A DNA stretch of 52,551 bases. It comes from Intrasporangium calvum. Its GTDB lineage: Bacteria > Actinomycetota > Actinomycetes > Actinomycetales > Dermatophilaceae. Below the pieces are notes generated by a model. It saw only the letters and a program-made list of their open reading frames with translations, had not been told where the DNA came from and made no database searches. The DNA is taken from NCBI RefSeq assembly GCF_028446585.1, contig NZ_JAPFQL010000009.1:1-52551 (forward strand), in the 5' to 3' direction. The translations under genes were made by a program, and so were the position numbers. Within the stretch, counting starts at the first letter, position 1, and every line of letters starts with the position of its first letter. Positions 24,801 through 32,016 of this stretch are shown one piece after another.

Positions 24801-27457
24801 CACCGGTCGCCGTTCTTGACCCAGTCGGTGGCCGAGATCCGCAGCCGTCGCTCGTTGGCGCGGGTGATGATCAGGTCCCCGACGGACGCCTCGTTCCCGT
24901 CCGCCAGACGCGCCGCCCGGTTGTCATGGCTGGTGCCGCGTATGCCGCTGGACTCGCTCCCTGGGCCCCGCCCAGCGGGCGCCGGGACACGTCGATGACG
25001 GGCTGCCGGGATGGCTTCCTGGGTGAGGCGGTGGGCGCGGGCGCGCTGGTTCAGCTCGGCGACGAGCTCGCGGGTGGGGGCCAGCATGATCGCGTCGCGA
25101 CCCTCGGCGCGGTCGTTCTGCCAGGCGGTGAACACGTCCTCGGTCATCGTCGCGAGGTCACCGACGTGGACGCGGCCGTGGTCGAGGTAGAACCCGAGCG
25201 CCTCCGGTCGCCCGTCGCGCAGCGCGAGGGAGGCGGCGCCCTCGGCGGGGTCGGCGAACCGCATCAGCTCGGTCAGGCGCGCCGCGCCGTGGCTCGCTTC
25301 GATGTCGCGCAGCACCCCGCCGGCGCCGATCGCGGCGAGCTGCTGGTCGTCGCCGATGAGGCGGACGCTGCCGCCGCGGGCGACGACGAACGCGACCGCG
25401 GCGTCGAGGGAGAGGGTGTCGGCCATGCCGGCCTCGTCGATGACGACCAGCGTCTGTGGGCCGATGGTGGCGGCCCAGTCGGGCAGGTCGTCGTGCTCGA
25501 TGGACCAGACAAGCTTGGCGAGGGTGTCCGTGTTGGTGCCGGTGTGCTCGCGCAGCGCGGCGGCCGCGGCCGCGGACGGCGCGAGCCCGATGACCTCGCC
25601 GCCGGCGTCGGTCCACGCCCCGGCGAGGGCCCGCATCGCGGTGGTCTTCCCGGCCCCGGCGGGCGCGATCGCCAGCTGCAGCCGCGCGCCGGAGGTCGCC
25701 ATCGAGCGCACCAGCGCCGCCTGCCCGGCGTTGAGGGTGGTGCCGTTCGCGGTCGCCTCGAGCAGTGCAAGGTCCACGCTCGCCGCCCCTGCGGCATACC
25801 CGTCCGCGAGCCCGGCCGTGGCGACGAGCCGCTGCTCGGCGGCCAGCACCCGCGCCGAGGTGTACTGGTCGGCGCCGGCCACCGTGTACACGCTCGCCCC
25901 GTCGCGACGGCGCAACGCAGGCGGCTCGACGAGGCCGTCATCAGGGCGGGCGAGGGACACCGAGCCGCCGGTCAGGGCCTGCTCGACGACCCGGTCCACG
26001 GCCTGCTCCGACTCACCCGCGGCCAGGCCGGCGGCGCGGACCCGGCGCTGCGCCTCGGCCCGGACGTGCCACACCTGCCACGTCGCGCGCCGGGACTCGA
26101 CAGCCTTCACGACCTGCTGGGCGGCCGCCTCGACCCACGCGTCGTCCACCCGGACGGCCCGCTCGGGCTCGCGGGACAGGGCGTCGTGGGCCATGGTGTC
26201 GAGGGCGTCGGCGCCGCCGAGGACCTCGATCGCCTGTGCCCGCCACGCCTGCCGCTGCTCCGTGAGGCTGCGCGGCTCGTGCTTCGCCTCACGGGTCTCG
26301 AGGGTCGCCTGCTGCGCCAACTGGATCGACTCGACCGGCGTCGGCGGCCGCCCGTGAGCGGCCTGGAAGTCGGCCGCGAGCTCGCTGCGGCGCGCCTCGA
26401 TGCTGCGCCGGCGGGAGGACCAGCGCTCGTTCAGCCGCGGGTCCACACCGACCACCTCGCGCACCGGCCGCTTGCGCGCGTCCTCTTGCGGGCGCTCCGC
26501 GAACGTCACGCCCAGGTCGGCGCGCAGGTGCTGCTCCAAGGCGGTGTTGTACGTCTCCGACGCGGCCACGGTCGCCTTGAACAGCACCCGACCGTCGATG
26601 CTCAACCACCGCCCGTCAAGGGTCTGCACCTTGTTCGCGACCGCGACGTGCGTGTGCAGGTCCGGGTCACCGGCGCGGGAGTCACGGTGCGTGAACGCCG
26701 TCGCCACCAGCCCCAGCACGTCGACCTGACGGACCCCGTTCGTCCCGGTCCGGGTGAACAGGGCTTGCTCCTCGATGAAGGTCAGGGCGTCCTTGACCGC
26801 GGCCTGATGGGCCCGCTCGATCCGCGCCGCGACCTCGGGGGAGGCGATCGCCCACAGCGAGCTGACCGCCTTCACCGGGGAGAAGGTCAGGTCGTAGCCG
26901 GCCACCGCGTTCGTCCGCGGACGCGAATGCTTCGCGATGGTCGCGGCGACCTCCCGGGCATCCTCCGGGTCCCGGCCGTGCTCGGCGCGGAACAACTCGG
27001 TCGCGACCTCGGTGCGGACCCGAGCCCTCTCCTCCAGAGCGACAGGCGAGTCCTGCGGCAGGCCGGCTTCTGTGTTCAAGGCGGCGATCCGCTTGGCGAC
27101 CTCGAGCCGGAACGCGCTCACGTCCCCGGCGTAGACCTTGTACGGCTGGCCCAGTCGGGTGACCGCCTGCACCTGCTCGTCGCTCGCGTCGCCGGCCAAG
27201 CGGGCGCGGCGCTCGTGCGCCAACGGGTGGTGGCCGGACCCGAACAGGGCTTGCATCTGCTCCGCCGTGACCACGTCCCCGGCGGCCAGACCCTCGATAC
27301 CGTCCAGGCCCGAACCGACCCACACGCCGGGCGCCTCGCCCTTGGCGGTGTAGTAGCTCGCCAACCCCGTGTGACCGCGCTCCGTCGCGTCCAGAGCAGC
27401 CACCTGCCGGGTCAGGTAGTCATACCCCGACCCCGCGGTCAGCTTGTGGATCGACAT
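21821..27457 (-). CDS. MobF relaxase-helicase fused to a TOPRIM (primase-like) domain
   Basis: This 1878-residue protein initiates conjugative transfer. The N-terminal TrwC relaxase has candidate tyrosines in SGYDYLTRQV (Y12, Y14) and a metal-binding H-x-H in DPDLHTHVAVANK (near 266). A RecD/TraI-like SF1 helicase follows, with Walker A APAGAGKTT (near 602), Walker B VVIDEAGMAD (near 675) and a TVHGAQG motif (near 927). The C-terminal third holds a DnaG-like TOPRIM: VLVEGPMDAIAV (near 1640) and VATDGDLAGW (near 1693). The ATG at 27457 begins MSIHKL, the usual MobF start. Segments at about 825-845 and near the C-terminus encode copies of a repeated DNA motif. The gene is convergent with the sugar operon. 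Confidence 0.92.
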   Translation of the reverse strand: MSIHKLTAGSGYDYLTRQVAALDATERGHTGLASYYTAKGEAPGVWVGSGLDGIEGLAAGDVVTAEQMQALFGSGHHPLAHERRARLAGDASDEQVQAVTRLGQPYKVYAGDVSAFRLEVAKRIAALNTEAGLPQDSPVALEERARVRTEVATELFRAEHGRDPEDAREVAATIAKHSRPRTNAVAGYDLTFSPVKAVSSLWAIASPEVAARIERAHQAAVKDALTFIEEQALFTRTGTNGVRQVDVLGLVATAFTHRDSRAGDPDLHTHVAVANKVQTLDGRWLSIDGRVLFKATVAASETYNTALEQHLRADLGVTFAERPQEDARKRPVREVVGVDPRLNERWSSRRRSIEARRSELAADFQAAHGRPPTPVESIQLAQQATLETREAKHEPRSLTEQRQAWRAQAIEVLGGADALDTMAHDALSREPERAVRVDDAWVEAAAQQVVKAVESRRATWQVWHVRAEAQRRVRAAGLAAGESEQAVDRVVEQALTGGSVSLARPDDGLVEPPALRRRDGASVYTVAGADQYTSARVLAAEQRLVATAGLADGYAAGAASVDLALLEATANGTTLNAGQAALVRSMATSGARLQLAIAPAGAGKTTAMRALAGAWTDAGGEVIGLAPSAAAAAALREHTGTNTDTLAKLVWSIEHDDLPDWAATIGPQTLVVIDEAGMADTLSLDAAVAFVVARGGSVRLIGDDQQLAAIGAGGVLRDIEASHGAARLTELMRFADPAEGAASLALRDGRPEALGFYLDHGRVHVGDLATMTEDVFTAWQNDRAEGRDAIMLAPTRELVAELNQRARAHRLTQEAIPAARHRRVPAPAGRGPGSESSGIRGTSHDNRAARLADGNEASVGDLIITRANERRLRISATDWVKNGDRWTVRAVGADGGLSVQHTRTGRLVTLPARYVTASTELGYATTVHGAQGVSVDVMHGLATGAESRQQLYTMLTRGRHANHVYLQVVGDGDPHTVIRPETISPPTPTDLLETVLIRDDSPTSASTLLREAADPAVLLGQATSRYVDALYAAAEDLLGPEAIASVASTAEALVPGVREEAAWPTLRAHLLLLGASGTDPAAALRAAIEGRELDTAGDRAAVLDWRLDDSGLRNAGPLTGVAPLPWVPAVPARLAADPVWGQYLTRRADLVGDLAAQVRAAASQAETPAWATGLGRRVDAALTAEVDVWRAAMQVPESDRRPTGPRQLAKAPALWQRDLDAHLAAGHAPAMDEWAPLLRRVAPRLAGDEFAPILAERLAALSRAGVDARALLERVAAQGPLPDDHAAAALWWRISHHVEPAVATAADPSGGLSAPWTHRLTAHVGADRAAAIQTSAWWPALVTAVDHALARGNRIDDLLDTAGRHLDGVDVDECHAMVWRISVLTEPASHEPHDGEDLEVAPEDLLVDVEPPADAPTAAEWEAYLTGHGEGLEPLTEDGSPAQAVEAELQLAALVRDTMGPLDPSEPEIQHLLERAHEWDHCPVTRERMVEVNELSLAFFEARFERSWVRDYLAARFHEDLAGHLALGADYRPGYAPAGWTGLVEHLRSLGVTDKEMTLTGVATIVRTGRLIDRFRDRAVLPIIDGGQVLGFVGRRHPHLTDADNAGPKYLNTADTPLFHKGAQLFGVLPWLRDAGAVPVLVEGPMDAIAVTLATGGSHIGVAPLGTALTEAQARQLVGLATSAGTGPVVATDGDLAGWMAAERAYWLLAQHGAEPLSVRLDDGTDPAQLLAAEGPAGLSALLRMPRPLGHVLVHERLANLPGQQAVEAAAAIVAAQPSSVWEPAVGDIAAATGAHPREVRRALLAASRAWNADPRPVAQQQLAGLHEVRTRMGQGPGEPAQRHTQRRTPRESPAEEALRPRPVPNRADAQAPAAPRR
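21922..21943 (+). repeat. Repeat motif copy in the relaxase C-terminal tail
   Basis: This 22-base segment begins GCGTATGCCGCTGGGCT. Its last 15 bases from GTATG are identical to the arms of the palindromes at 44132 and 47576. It also matches 654-675 in 21 of 22 bases when reversed. It lies in the Pro/Arg-rich disordered tail of the relaxase. Confidence 0.55.
24938..24959 (+). repeat. Repeat motif copy inside the relaxase helicase region
   Basis: This segment matches the 21922-21943 copy in 20 of 22 bases. It encodes part of a Gly/Pro/Arg-rich stretch (about residues 821-847, with GRGPGSESSGIRGTSH) that interrupts otherwise well-ordered helicase sequence. The look is of an in-frame insertion, with a degenerate second arm after it (CCCAGCGG near 24971). 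Confidence 0.5.
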
Positions 27458-27498
27458 CGTCACACCAGCCCGAAGGAGCCCGCGGCCTCCCTGCGGTC

Positions 27499-27515
27499 GT
27501 TGCATCAGATGCAAC
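27499..27515. promoter_or_regulatory. Perfect inverted repeat beside the relaxase start (candidate oriT or operator)
   Basis: GTTGCATC and GATGCAAC flank a single base, giving a 17-base perfect palindrome 42 bases upstream of the relaxase ATG. It sits in the intergenic region shared with the divergent small coiled-coil protein. Relaxase genes are often next to oriT, and oriTs carry such repeats, but a dimeric repressor site is equally possible. Confidence 0.4.
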
Positions 27516-27667
27516 TTCGGCCAAGGTCGCCCCGGGAATGCAAGAGGTGTGTGGGACAGGGGGTCGGTCGCTTCGCGGCGGGGTACGCAGATGCGGGTCT
27601 GTGGCGGTGACCGTGTGAGGGCGGCGTCAGCCTTCGGGAGGGGAGCACCCTCGAAAGGAGATCCGAA

Positions 27668-27979
27668 ATGGGACAGCAATCAACGCGGCAGGCCGCTCGA
27701 CGAGCAGCTCTCGATGCTCAAGCCCAGCGTCGGCGGGAACGTGCCGAACGCGACAAGCGCATCGAAGCCCTCGCCGTCGACGCCCTCACCGCCCTCGAGG
27801 AGCGCAAGGCCGCCATCGCTGACTGCGAACGGCGTGCCGGCCTCGCTCTGCAGAAGCTCACCGACGTCGAGGGCCTCTCAGCGCGAGACGTGGTGACTTG
27901 GTGTGGCGAGGACCTGACATATCGGGAGGTGAATCGCTTGCTAAGGCTGGCCATCGGCCAGATCCCGATGGGGGAGTAG
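27668..27979 (+). CDS. Small coiled-coil protein divergent from the relaxase
   Basis: This is a 103-residue soluble protein. Residues 5-60 are strongly charged and helical, a likely coiled coil (RRRERAERDKRIEALAVDAL). The remainder looks like a small helix-turn-helix (LSARDVVTWCGEDLTYREVN). An excellent AAAGGAG lies 7 bases before the ATG. The gene is divergent from the relaxase and shares a 210-base promoter region containing a palindrome. A relaxosome accessory or repressor role would fit, as small DNA-binding proteins are often encoded there. No family was recognised. Confidence 0.72.
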   Translation: MGQQSTRQAARRAALDAQAQRRRERAERDKRIEALAVDALTALEERKAAIADCERRAGLALQKLTDVEGLSARDVVTWCGEDLTYREVNRLLRLAIGQIPMGE

Positions 27980-28031
27980 GAGCGCGTCACCGCACCCAGC
28001 CGACGGCCGAACACCCGGTCCGGAGCGGAGG

Positions 28032-28169
28032 ATGACATTGGCTAGCAAGCCAGGGTGTAGTGCCGATTGTCTCGACACGAGGGCCGAGAAGCAGGCCGAG
28101 ATGTCATCCAAGCGTGTGTTCGGCGTGCTCTTCGACGACATCGCGAGCGAGGCGCCTGATCTCCGCTAG
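28032..28169 (+). CDS. Possible 45-residue protein
   Basis: A short frame starts at an ATG preceded directly by GGAGCGGAGG and ends at TAG. The C-terminal half (SSKRVFGVLFDDIASEAPDL) has a natural-looking composition, while the N-terminal half is Cys-containing and less convincing. Nothing else plausible fills 27980-28311. An opposite-strand piece over the same bases also looks helical, so this could be gene debris at the edge of the defence island. Confidence 0.3.
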   Translation: MTLASKPGCSADCLDTRAEKQAEMSSKRVFGVLFDDIASEAPDLR

Positions 28170-28311
28170 GTCGGCGCCGCGTTATCCCCACCTACGGGCG
28201 TCGTTCCGCCCGAACGCCGGGGTGGAGAACGGCCATGGTCGAGTACTGCCGTCCGAACGGAGCAAGTCCAAGGGGCGTGGGTTTCTGAGTGAGTGCGCTC
28301 AGCGCGTGGGT

Positions 28312-28770
28312 TCAACGGGCGGCAGGATGGCCCCGGCTGCCCCCGATCGCGCGGCCGTTGAGAACAGCTTCGTGAACGAGGTCAGCCGCTTGCTCGACTG
28401 CGACGTGCTCCCATATCCGAAGCACTGTCCAGCCCTCCTCAGCCAGATGGAGATCTGTTTCCGCGTCTCGCTCGCGGGTGCGCCGGACTTTCTCCGCCCA
28501 GAACTCAGCGTTGGCCTTGGCAGCAACGTGGTGCGTTGGGCAACCGTGCCAGAAGCAGCCATCGACAAACACGGCCAAACGGGCCGTGGGGAAGACGAGG
28601 TCGGCGGTTCGCCTGATGGTGGGTACCGGCCGCCGGTTCACGAAGTACCGAAGCCCTCGGGCGTGCAGGGCTCGCCGCAGCGCCAACTCCGGGCCTGTGT
28701 CTCGCCCGCGGTTGCCCCTCATCGTCGCGCGAACTGCAGGGGATGATGCCCACGAGCTGCGTCCCGCCAT
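28312..28770 (-). CDS. vsr: Vsr-type mismatch endonuclease
   Basis: This is a 152-residue very-short-patch-repair endonuclease. Family hallmarks are seen in order: VRATMRGNRGRDTGPEL (13-29), the metal-binding aspartate in TADLVF (D57), FVDGCFWHGCPTH (68-80) and EEGWTVLRIWEH (111-122). Vsr nicks T:G mismatches that arise when 5-methylcytosine deaminates, and its gene usually accompanies a C5-cytosine methyltransferase. Here it is divergent from one, 101 bases away. ATG 28770 is chosen because the domain starts there; the frame stays open for 30 codons upstream in poor sequence. Confidence 0.92.
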   Translation of the reverse strand: MAGRSSWASSPAVRATMRGNRGRDTGPELALRRALHARGLRYFVNRRPVPTIRRTADLVFPTARLAVFVDGCFWHGCPTHHVAAKANAEFWAEKVRRTRERDAETDLHLAEEGWTVLRIWEHVAVEQAADLVHEAVLNGRAIGGSRGHPAAR

Positions 28771-28871
28771 GAGGGTGAGGGTACCCGGACTGTCCTTGGC
28801 ACCTGGTACCCTGGCACCACCGCGACGTTCGCAAGGGCACGTGCGGCACCAATCGACCAACTGGGGGATCC

Positions 28872-30347
28872 ATGAAGCCCGTTCCCGTTATCGATCTGTT
28901 CGCAGGTCCAGGGGGCCTCAACGAGGGTTTCTCATCGCTCCGCGGCGAGGGGGGCCGGAAGTTCAGGACGGTGGCCTCATTTGAAATGGAGCAAAGCGCT
29001 CATTCGACACTGGTGTTGCGTACAGCAATGCGTCTCGTCGCTGAAGACGCCGGGCATTTTCCAGAAGAGTATTACTCCTTCCTCAGACGGGAGCTGACCT
29101 ACCCGGAGTTCGTGGACATTCCGCACATCGCTCAGGCCATGAAGCACGCAACCAGCGAAGTGCACCAGATCAAGCTCGGCCCTTCGACACGCGAAGAGAC
29201 GGATGAGCTGATCGGGACGGCACTGGCAGCCGCGGGTGGCCACGATGAGCCTTGGGTCCTGATCGGCGGCCCACCGTGCCAAGCGTACTCACTCGTGGGG
29301 CGCGCGCGTCGGACGGGTGACCCGACATTCGCCACGGACGAGAAACACTTGCTCTACCGCGAGTATCTCCACATCATCCGCAAGTTCAGGCCTGCCATCT
29401 TTGTGATGGAGAACGTCAAGGGGATGCTGTCGTCGCAGCACGAGGGGGGCGCGATCTTCAGAAAGATCATGGACGACCTCCGTGGACCGGATGGTGACGA
29501 GGGGTACGACGTCTACTCGTTCGTGGCACCCGGACGCGCTGAACTTCAGCCGAAGGACTTCATCATCCGCAGCGAGCTCTACGGTGTACCTCAAAAGCGA
29601 CACCGGGTAATCCTTTTGGGAGTGCTACGCGCTACAGCCCTCCCCGCACCCAGGCAGCTGATCCCACTTCCCCTCATTCCGGTATCGGCCGCAATCGGCG
29701 ACCTCCCCCCCATACGATCGCGTCTGACCCCTCGGACCCGAGATTCCGAGAGTGCCTGGGCCGAGCAGCGCCTGATCGCGCTCTCGACTGCTGGCAAGCC
29801 TCCATCCACGGGTCGCCGGATACCACCTGTCGGAGAACCCTTCATGCCGGGCTATGTCCCCAAACTGCCGGCGGGCCCACTTGCCGACTGGTTGCTGGAC
29901 GGCAGGATCGCGGGCGTGACCCTCCACGAGAGCCGTGCCCACATGGCCGCCGACCTCGTGCGATACGGGTACCTGGCGGAGCGAGCTAAGCACGAGAAGA
30001 GGTCGCCGCGGCTCGGCGACCTTCCCGTGAACCTTCGACCAGAGCACCGTAACGCCGCCAGTCCCGACGCTCCGTTCAACGACAGGTTCCGCGTTCAGCT
30101 GCGTCATGAACCGAGCACGACGGTGGTGTCCCACATCGCAAAGGACGGGCACTACTACATTCACTACGATGCCTCGCAGATGAGGAGTCTGTCGGTCCGC
30201 GAGGCGGCCCGCCTGCAGACATTCCCCGACAATTACTTCTTCATGGGCAACCGCACTCAGCAATATCAGCAGGTGGGCAACGCCGTGCCGCCGCTCCTAG
30301 CGCGTGCCCTGGCGGAAGTGGTGGCTGGAATCCTCGGCCGCGCCTGA
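28872..30347 (+). CDS. DNA (cytosine-5) methyltransferase
   Basis: This is a 491-residue type II C5-methyltransferase. Motif I is VIDLFAGPGGLNEGF (6-20), motif IV GGPPCQAYS with catalytic Cys136, motif VI MENVKG (E180), motif VIII PQKRHRVILLG, and motif X QVGNAVPPLLARAL near the end. A variable region of ~150 residues before the last motifs should recognise the target; the sequence recognised cannot be predicted. It is the first gene of the rightward defence operon and probably marks host DNA for the ATPase-Z1-nuclease-AIPR set downstream. The next gene starts 157 bases later, so a second promoter there is possible. Confidence 0.94.
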   Translation: MKPVPVIDLFAGPGGLNEGFSSLRGEGGRKFRTVASFEMEQSAHSTLVLRTAMRLVAEDAGHFPEEYYSFLRRELTYPEFVDIPHIAQAMKHATSEVHQIKLGPSTREETDELIGTALAAAGGHDEPWVLIGGPPCQAYSLVGRARRTGDPTFATDEKHLLYREYLHIIRKFRPAIFVMENVKGMLSSQHEGGAIFRKIMDDLRGPDGDEGYDVYSFVAPGRAELQPKDFIIRSELYGVPQKRHRVILLGVLRATALPAPRQLIPLPLIPVSAAIGDLPPIRSRLTPRTRDSESAWAEQRLIALSTAGKPPSTGRRIPPVGEPFMPGYVPKLPAGPLADWLLDGRIAGVTLHESRAHMAADLVRYGYLAERAKHEKRSPRLGDLPVNLRPEHRNAASPDAPFNDRFRVQLRHEPSTTVVSHIAKDGHYYIHYDASQMRSLSVREAARLQTFPDNYFFMGNRTQQYQQVGNAVPPLLARALAEVVAGILGRA

Positions 30348-30504
30348 CCCGCGTCAGCTACGGCGGGCGAAGTGCGGGAACGGCTCGTAGAAATGCCAAT
30401 CCGGTTGCGTGTGAGTGTCGGTCCCTCCACCGTGGTCGCTGGACCCTCGGAGACCCGACGGGCTCACAGGAGCATCGGCCGGGTCAGCTAGGGTCATTTC
30501 GGCG

Positions 30505-32016
30505 ATGAAAAGACCCAACCATGAACAGGGGGACAGGCGAGTGGACGACTGGGACATCGCTGAACCGCGAGCAGACGCTCTGATCGAGTCTCTGCGCGCC
30601 TTCGGCTACTCGCCCGAGGCGGCTGTCGCAGATCTTCTCGACAACAGCATCTCGGCCGGCGCACGCACCATCGACGTTGAGTTTTACTGGAACGGCGCCG
30701 AATCCCACGTCGCCGTCCGCGATGACGGCCGCGGCATGGACAGCGCCGCACTCTTTGACGCCATGCGACCAGGGAGCGCGAGCCCGCTCGAAGAACGCGA
30801 CCCGAAGGACTTGGGAAGGTTCGGGCTCGGGCTCAAGACGGCCTCGTTCTCACAAGCGCGCGAGCTCACAGTCATCACCCGAACTGCTGACTCGGAGAAG
30901 TCGGTGCGGCGGTGGGACCTGGACCTGGTTGGGGCATCCGGCGAATGGCGCCTGCTCAGATCCGCTCCTGCGTCCTTGGCCGGCGAAGATCTCGGCCTCG
31001 GCCCCGGCACCTTGGTCGTCTGGACCAAATGCGACCGTCTCGTTGGCCAAGCCGACGTAGCCGACACCAAGGCACAGTCTCGCTTTAACCAAGTCGCTCG
31101 CAAGGTGGGCGTCCACCTTGCCGCCGTCTTCCATCGGTTCATGGTGGGCCGGGGCAAGGTCACCATTAGGCTCAACGGGACCACGTTGCAGCCGTGGGAC
31201 CCCTTCATGGAATCTCATCCAGCCACGCAGAACTTGGGCACGGAAAGACTTCCGTTGAAGGGTTCGCACGTCGACGTGACCCCGCTGGTGCTACCCCACC
31301 GATCCAAGTTGACGGACATAGAGCAACGGGACGGTGCCGGCGAGGCGGGCTGGAACCAACAGCAGGGATTCTACCTATACCGAGGCGACCGTCTGCTCGT
31401 GCAAGGCGACTGGCTGGGGCTCGGATTCGCCAAGGAGGAGCACACGAAACTGGCACGAATCGCCGTGGATATCCCCACCACTCTAGATCACGAGTGGCAA
31501 GTGGATGTGAAGAAATCCTCAGCGAGGGCCCCAGGTCCGCTCCAGGCTGATCTCCGACGCATCGCGACGGCGACGCGCAGGCAGGCGGAGGAAATATACC
31601 GGCACAGAGGCAAGCTCATGGTGCGCAGAACGTCGCAGGACTTCGTGATGGCGTGGCTCCAGTATAAGACACGCGATGGCGAGCTTCGCTATCGCGTGAA
31701 CCGAGCGCACCCAGTCATCAGAGCACTCCTCGACGCAAGCGGCGACAATAAGCGGATCGTTGAGCGGTCGCTAAGGTTCATAGAGGAGACCATTCCGACG
31801 ACCATGATCGGGGTCTCCATCGCGGACGCGCTCGACCAACAGCCCGTACCCTTCTCCGAGAGCCGTCCGGAACTCGCCCCGTTACTGCGCTTCGTGTTCG
31901 ACGGCTTGGTAGACGAAGGGCTCGACAATGCAGATGCACTCGCCAGAATCGCTGCTGCAGAGCCATTCATCCAGTATCCGGAAGTCGTCGAAGCATTTAG
32001 GGAGAGCATCGCATGA
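30505..32016 (+). CDS. MORC/MutL-like GHKL ATPase of the defence operon
   Basis: This is a 503-residue ATPase with a Bergerat fold. The N-box is ADLLDNSIS (N47), the G1 box VRDDGRGMD (71-79), and the G2 box LGRFGLGLKTASF (103-115). The closest described relatives are the MutL/MORC-like ATPases encoded beside restriction-modification genes. They are thought to dimerise around DNA on ATP binding and to direct partner nucleases. ATG 30505 is used; GTG 30541, 12 codons later, has a better G-rich ribosome-binding site. The stop overlaps the next ATG (ATGA), so it is translationally coupled to the Z1 protein. Confidence 0.88.
   Translation: MKRPNHEQGDRRVDDWDIAEPRADALIESLRAFGYSPEAAVADLLDNSISAGARTIDVEFYWNGAESHVAVRDDGRGMDSAALFDAMRPGSASPLEERDPKDLGRFGLGLKTASFSQARELTVITRTADSEKSVRRWDLDLVGASGEWRLLRSAPASLAGEDLGLGPGTLVVWTKCDRLVGQADVADTKAQSRFNQVARKVGVHLAAVFHRFMVGRGKVTIRLNGTTLQPWDPFMESHPATQNLGTERLPLKGSHVDVTPLVLPHRSKLTDIEQRDGAGEAGWNQQQGFYLYRGDRLLVQGDWLGLGFAKEEHTKLARIAVDIPTTLDHEWQVDVKKSSARAPGPLQADLRRIATATRRQAEEIYRHRGKLMVRRTSQDFVMAWLQYKTRDGELRYRVNRAHPVIRALLDASGDNKRIVERSLRFIEETIPTTMIGVSIADALDQQPVPFSESRPELAPLLRFVFDGLVDEGLDNADALARIAAAEPFIQYPEVVEAFRESIA

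Noticed and set aside
21821-27679. Relaxase start at 27679
   Set aside because: The extra N-terminus is low quality and crosses the divergent gene and its promoter. MobF relaxases begin with MSIHKL-like sequence, found at 27457.
28090-28170. Minus-strand fragment with a helical reading (DLAEIRRLARDVVEEHAEHT)
   Set aside because: Closed by stops after 25 residues with no start. Kept only as a hint that the region is gene debris.
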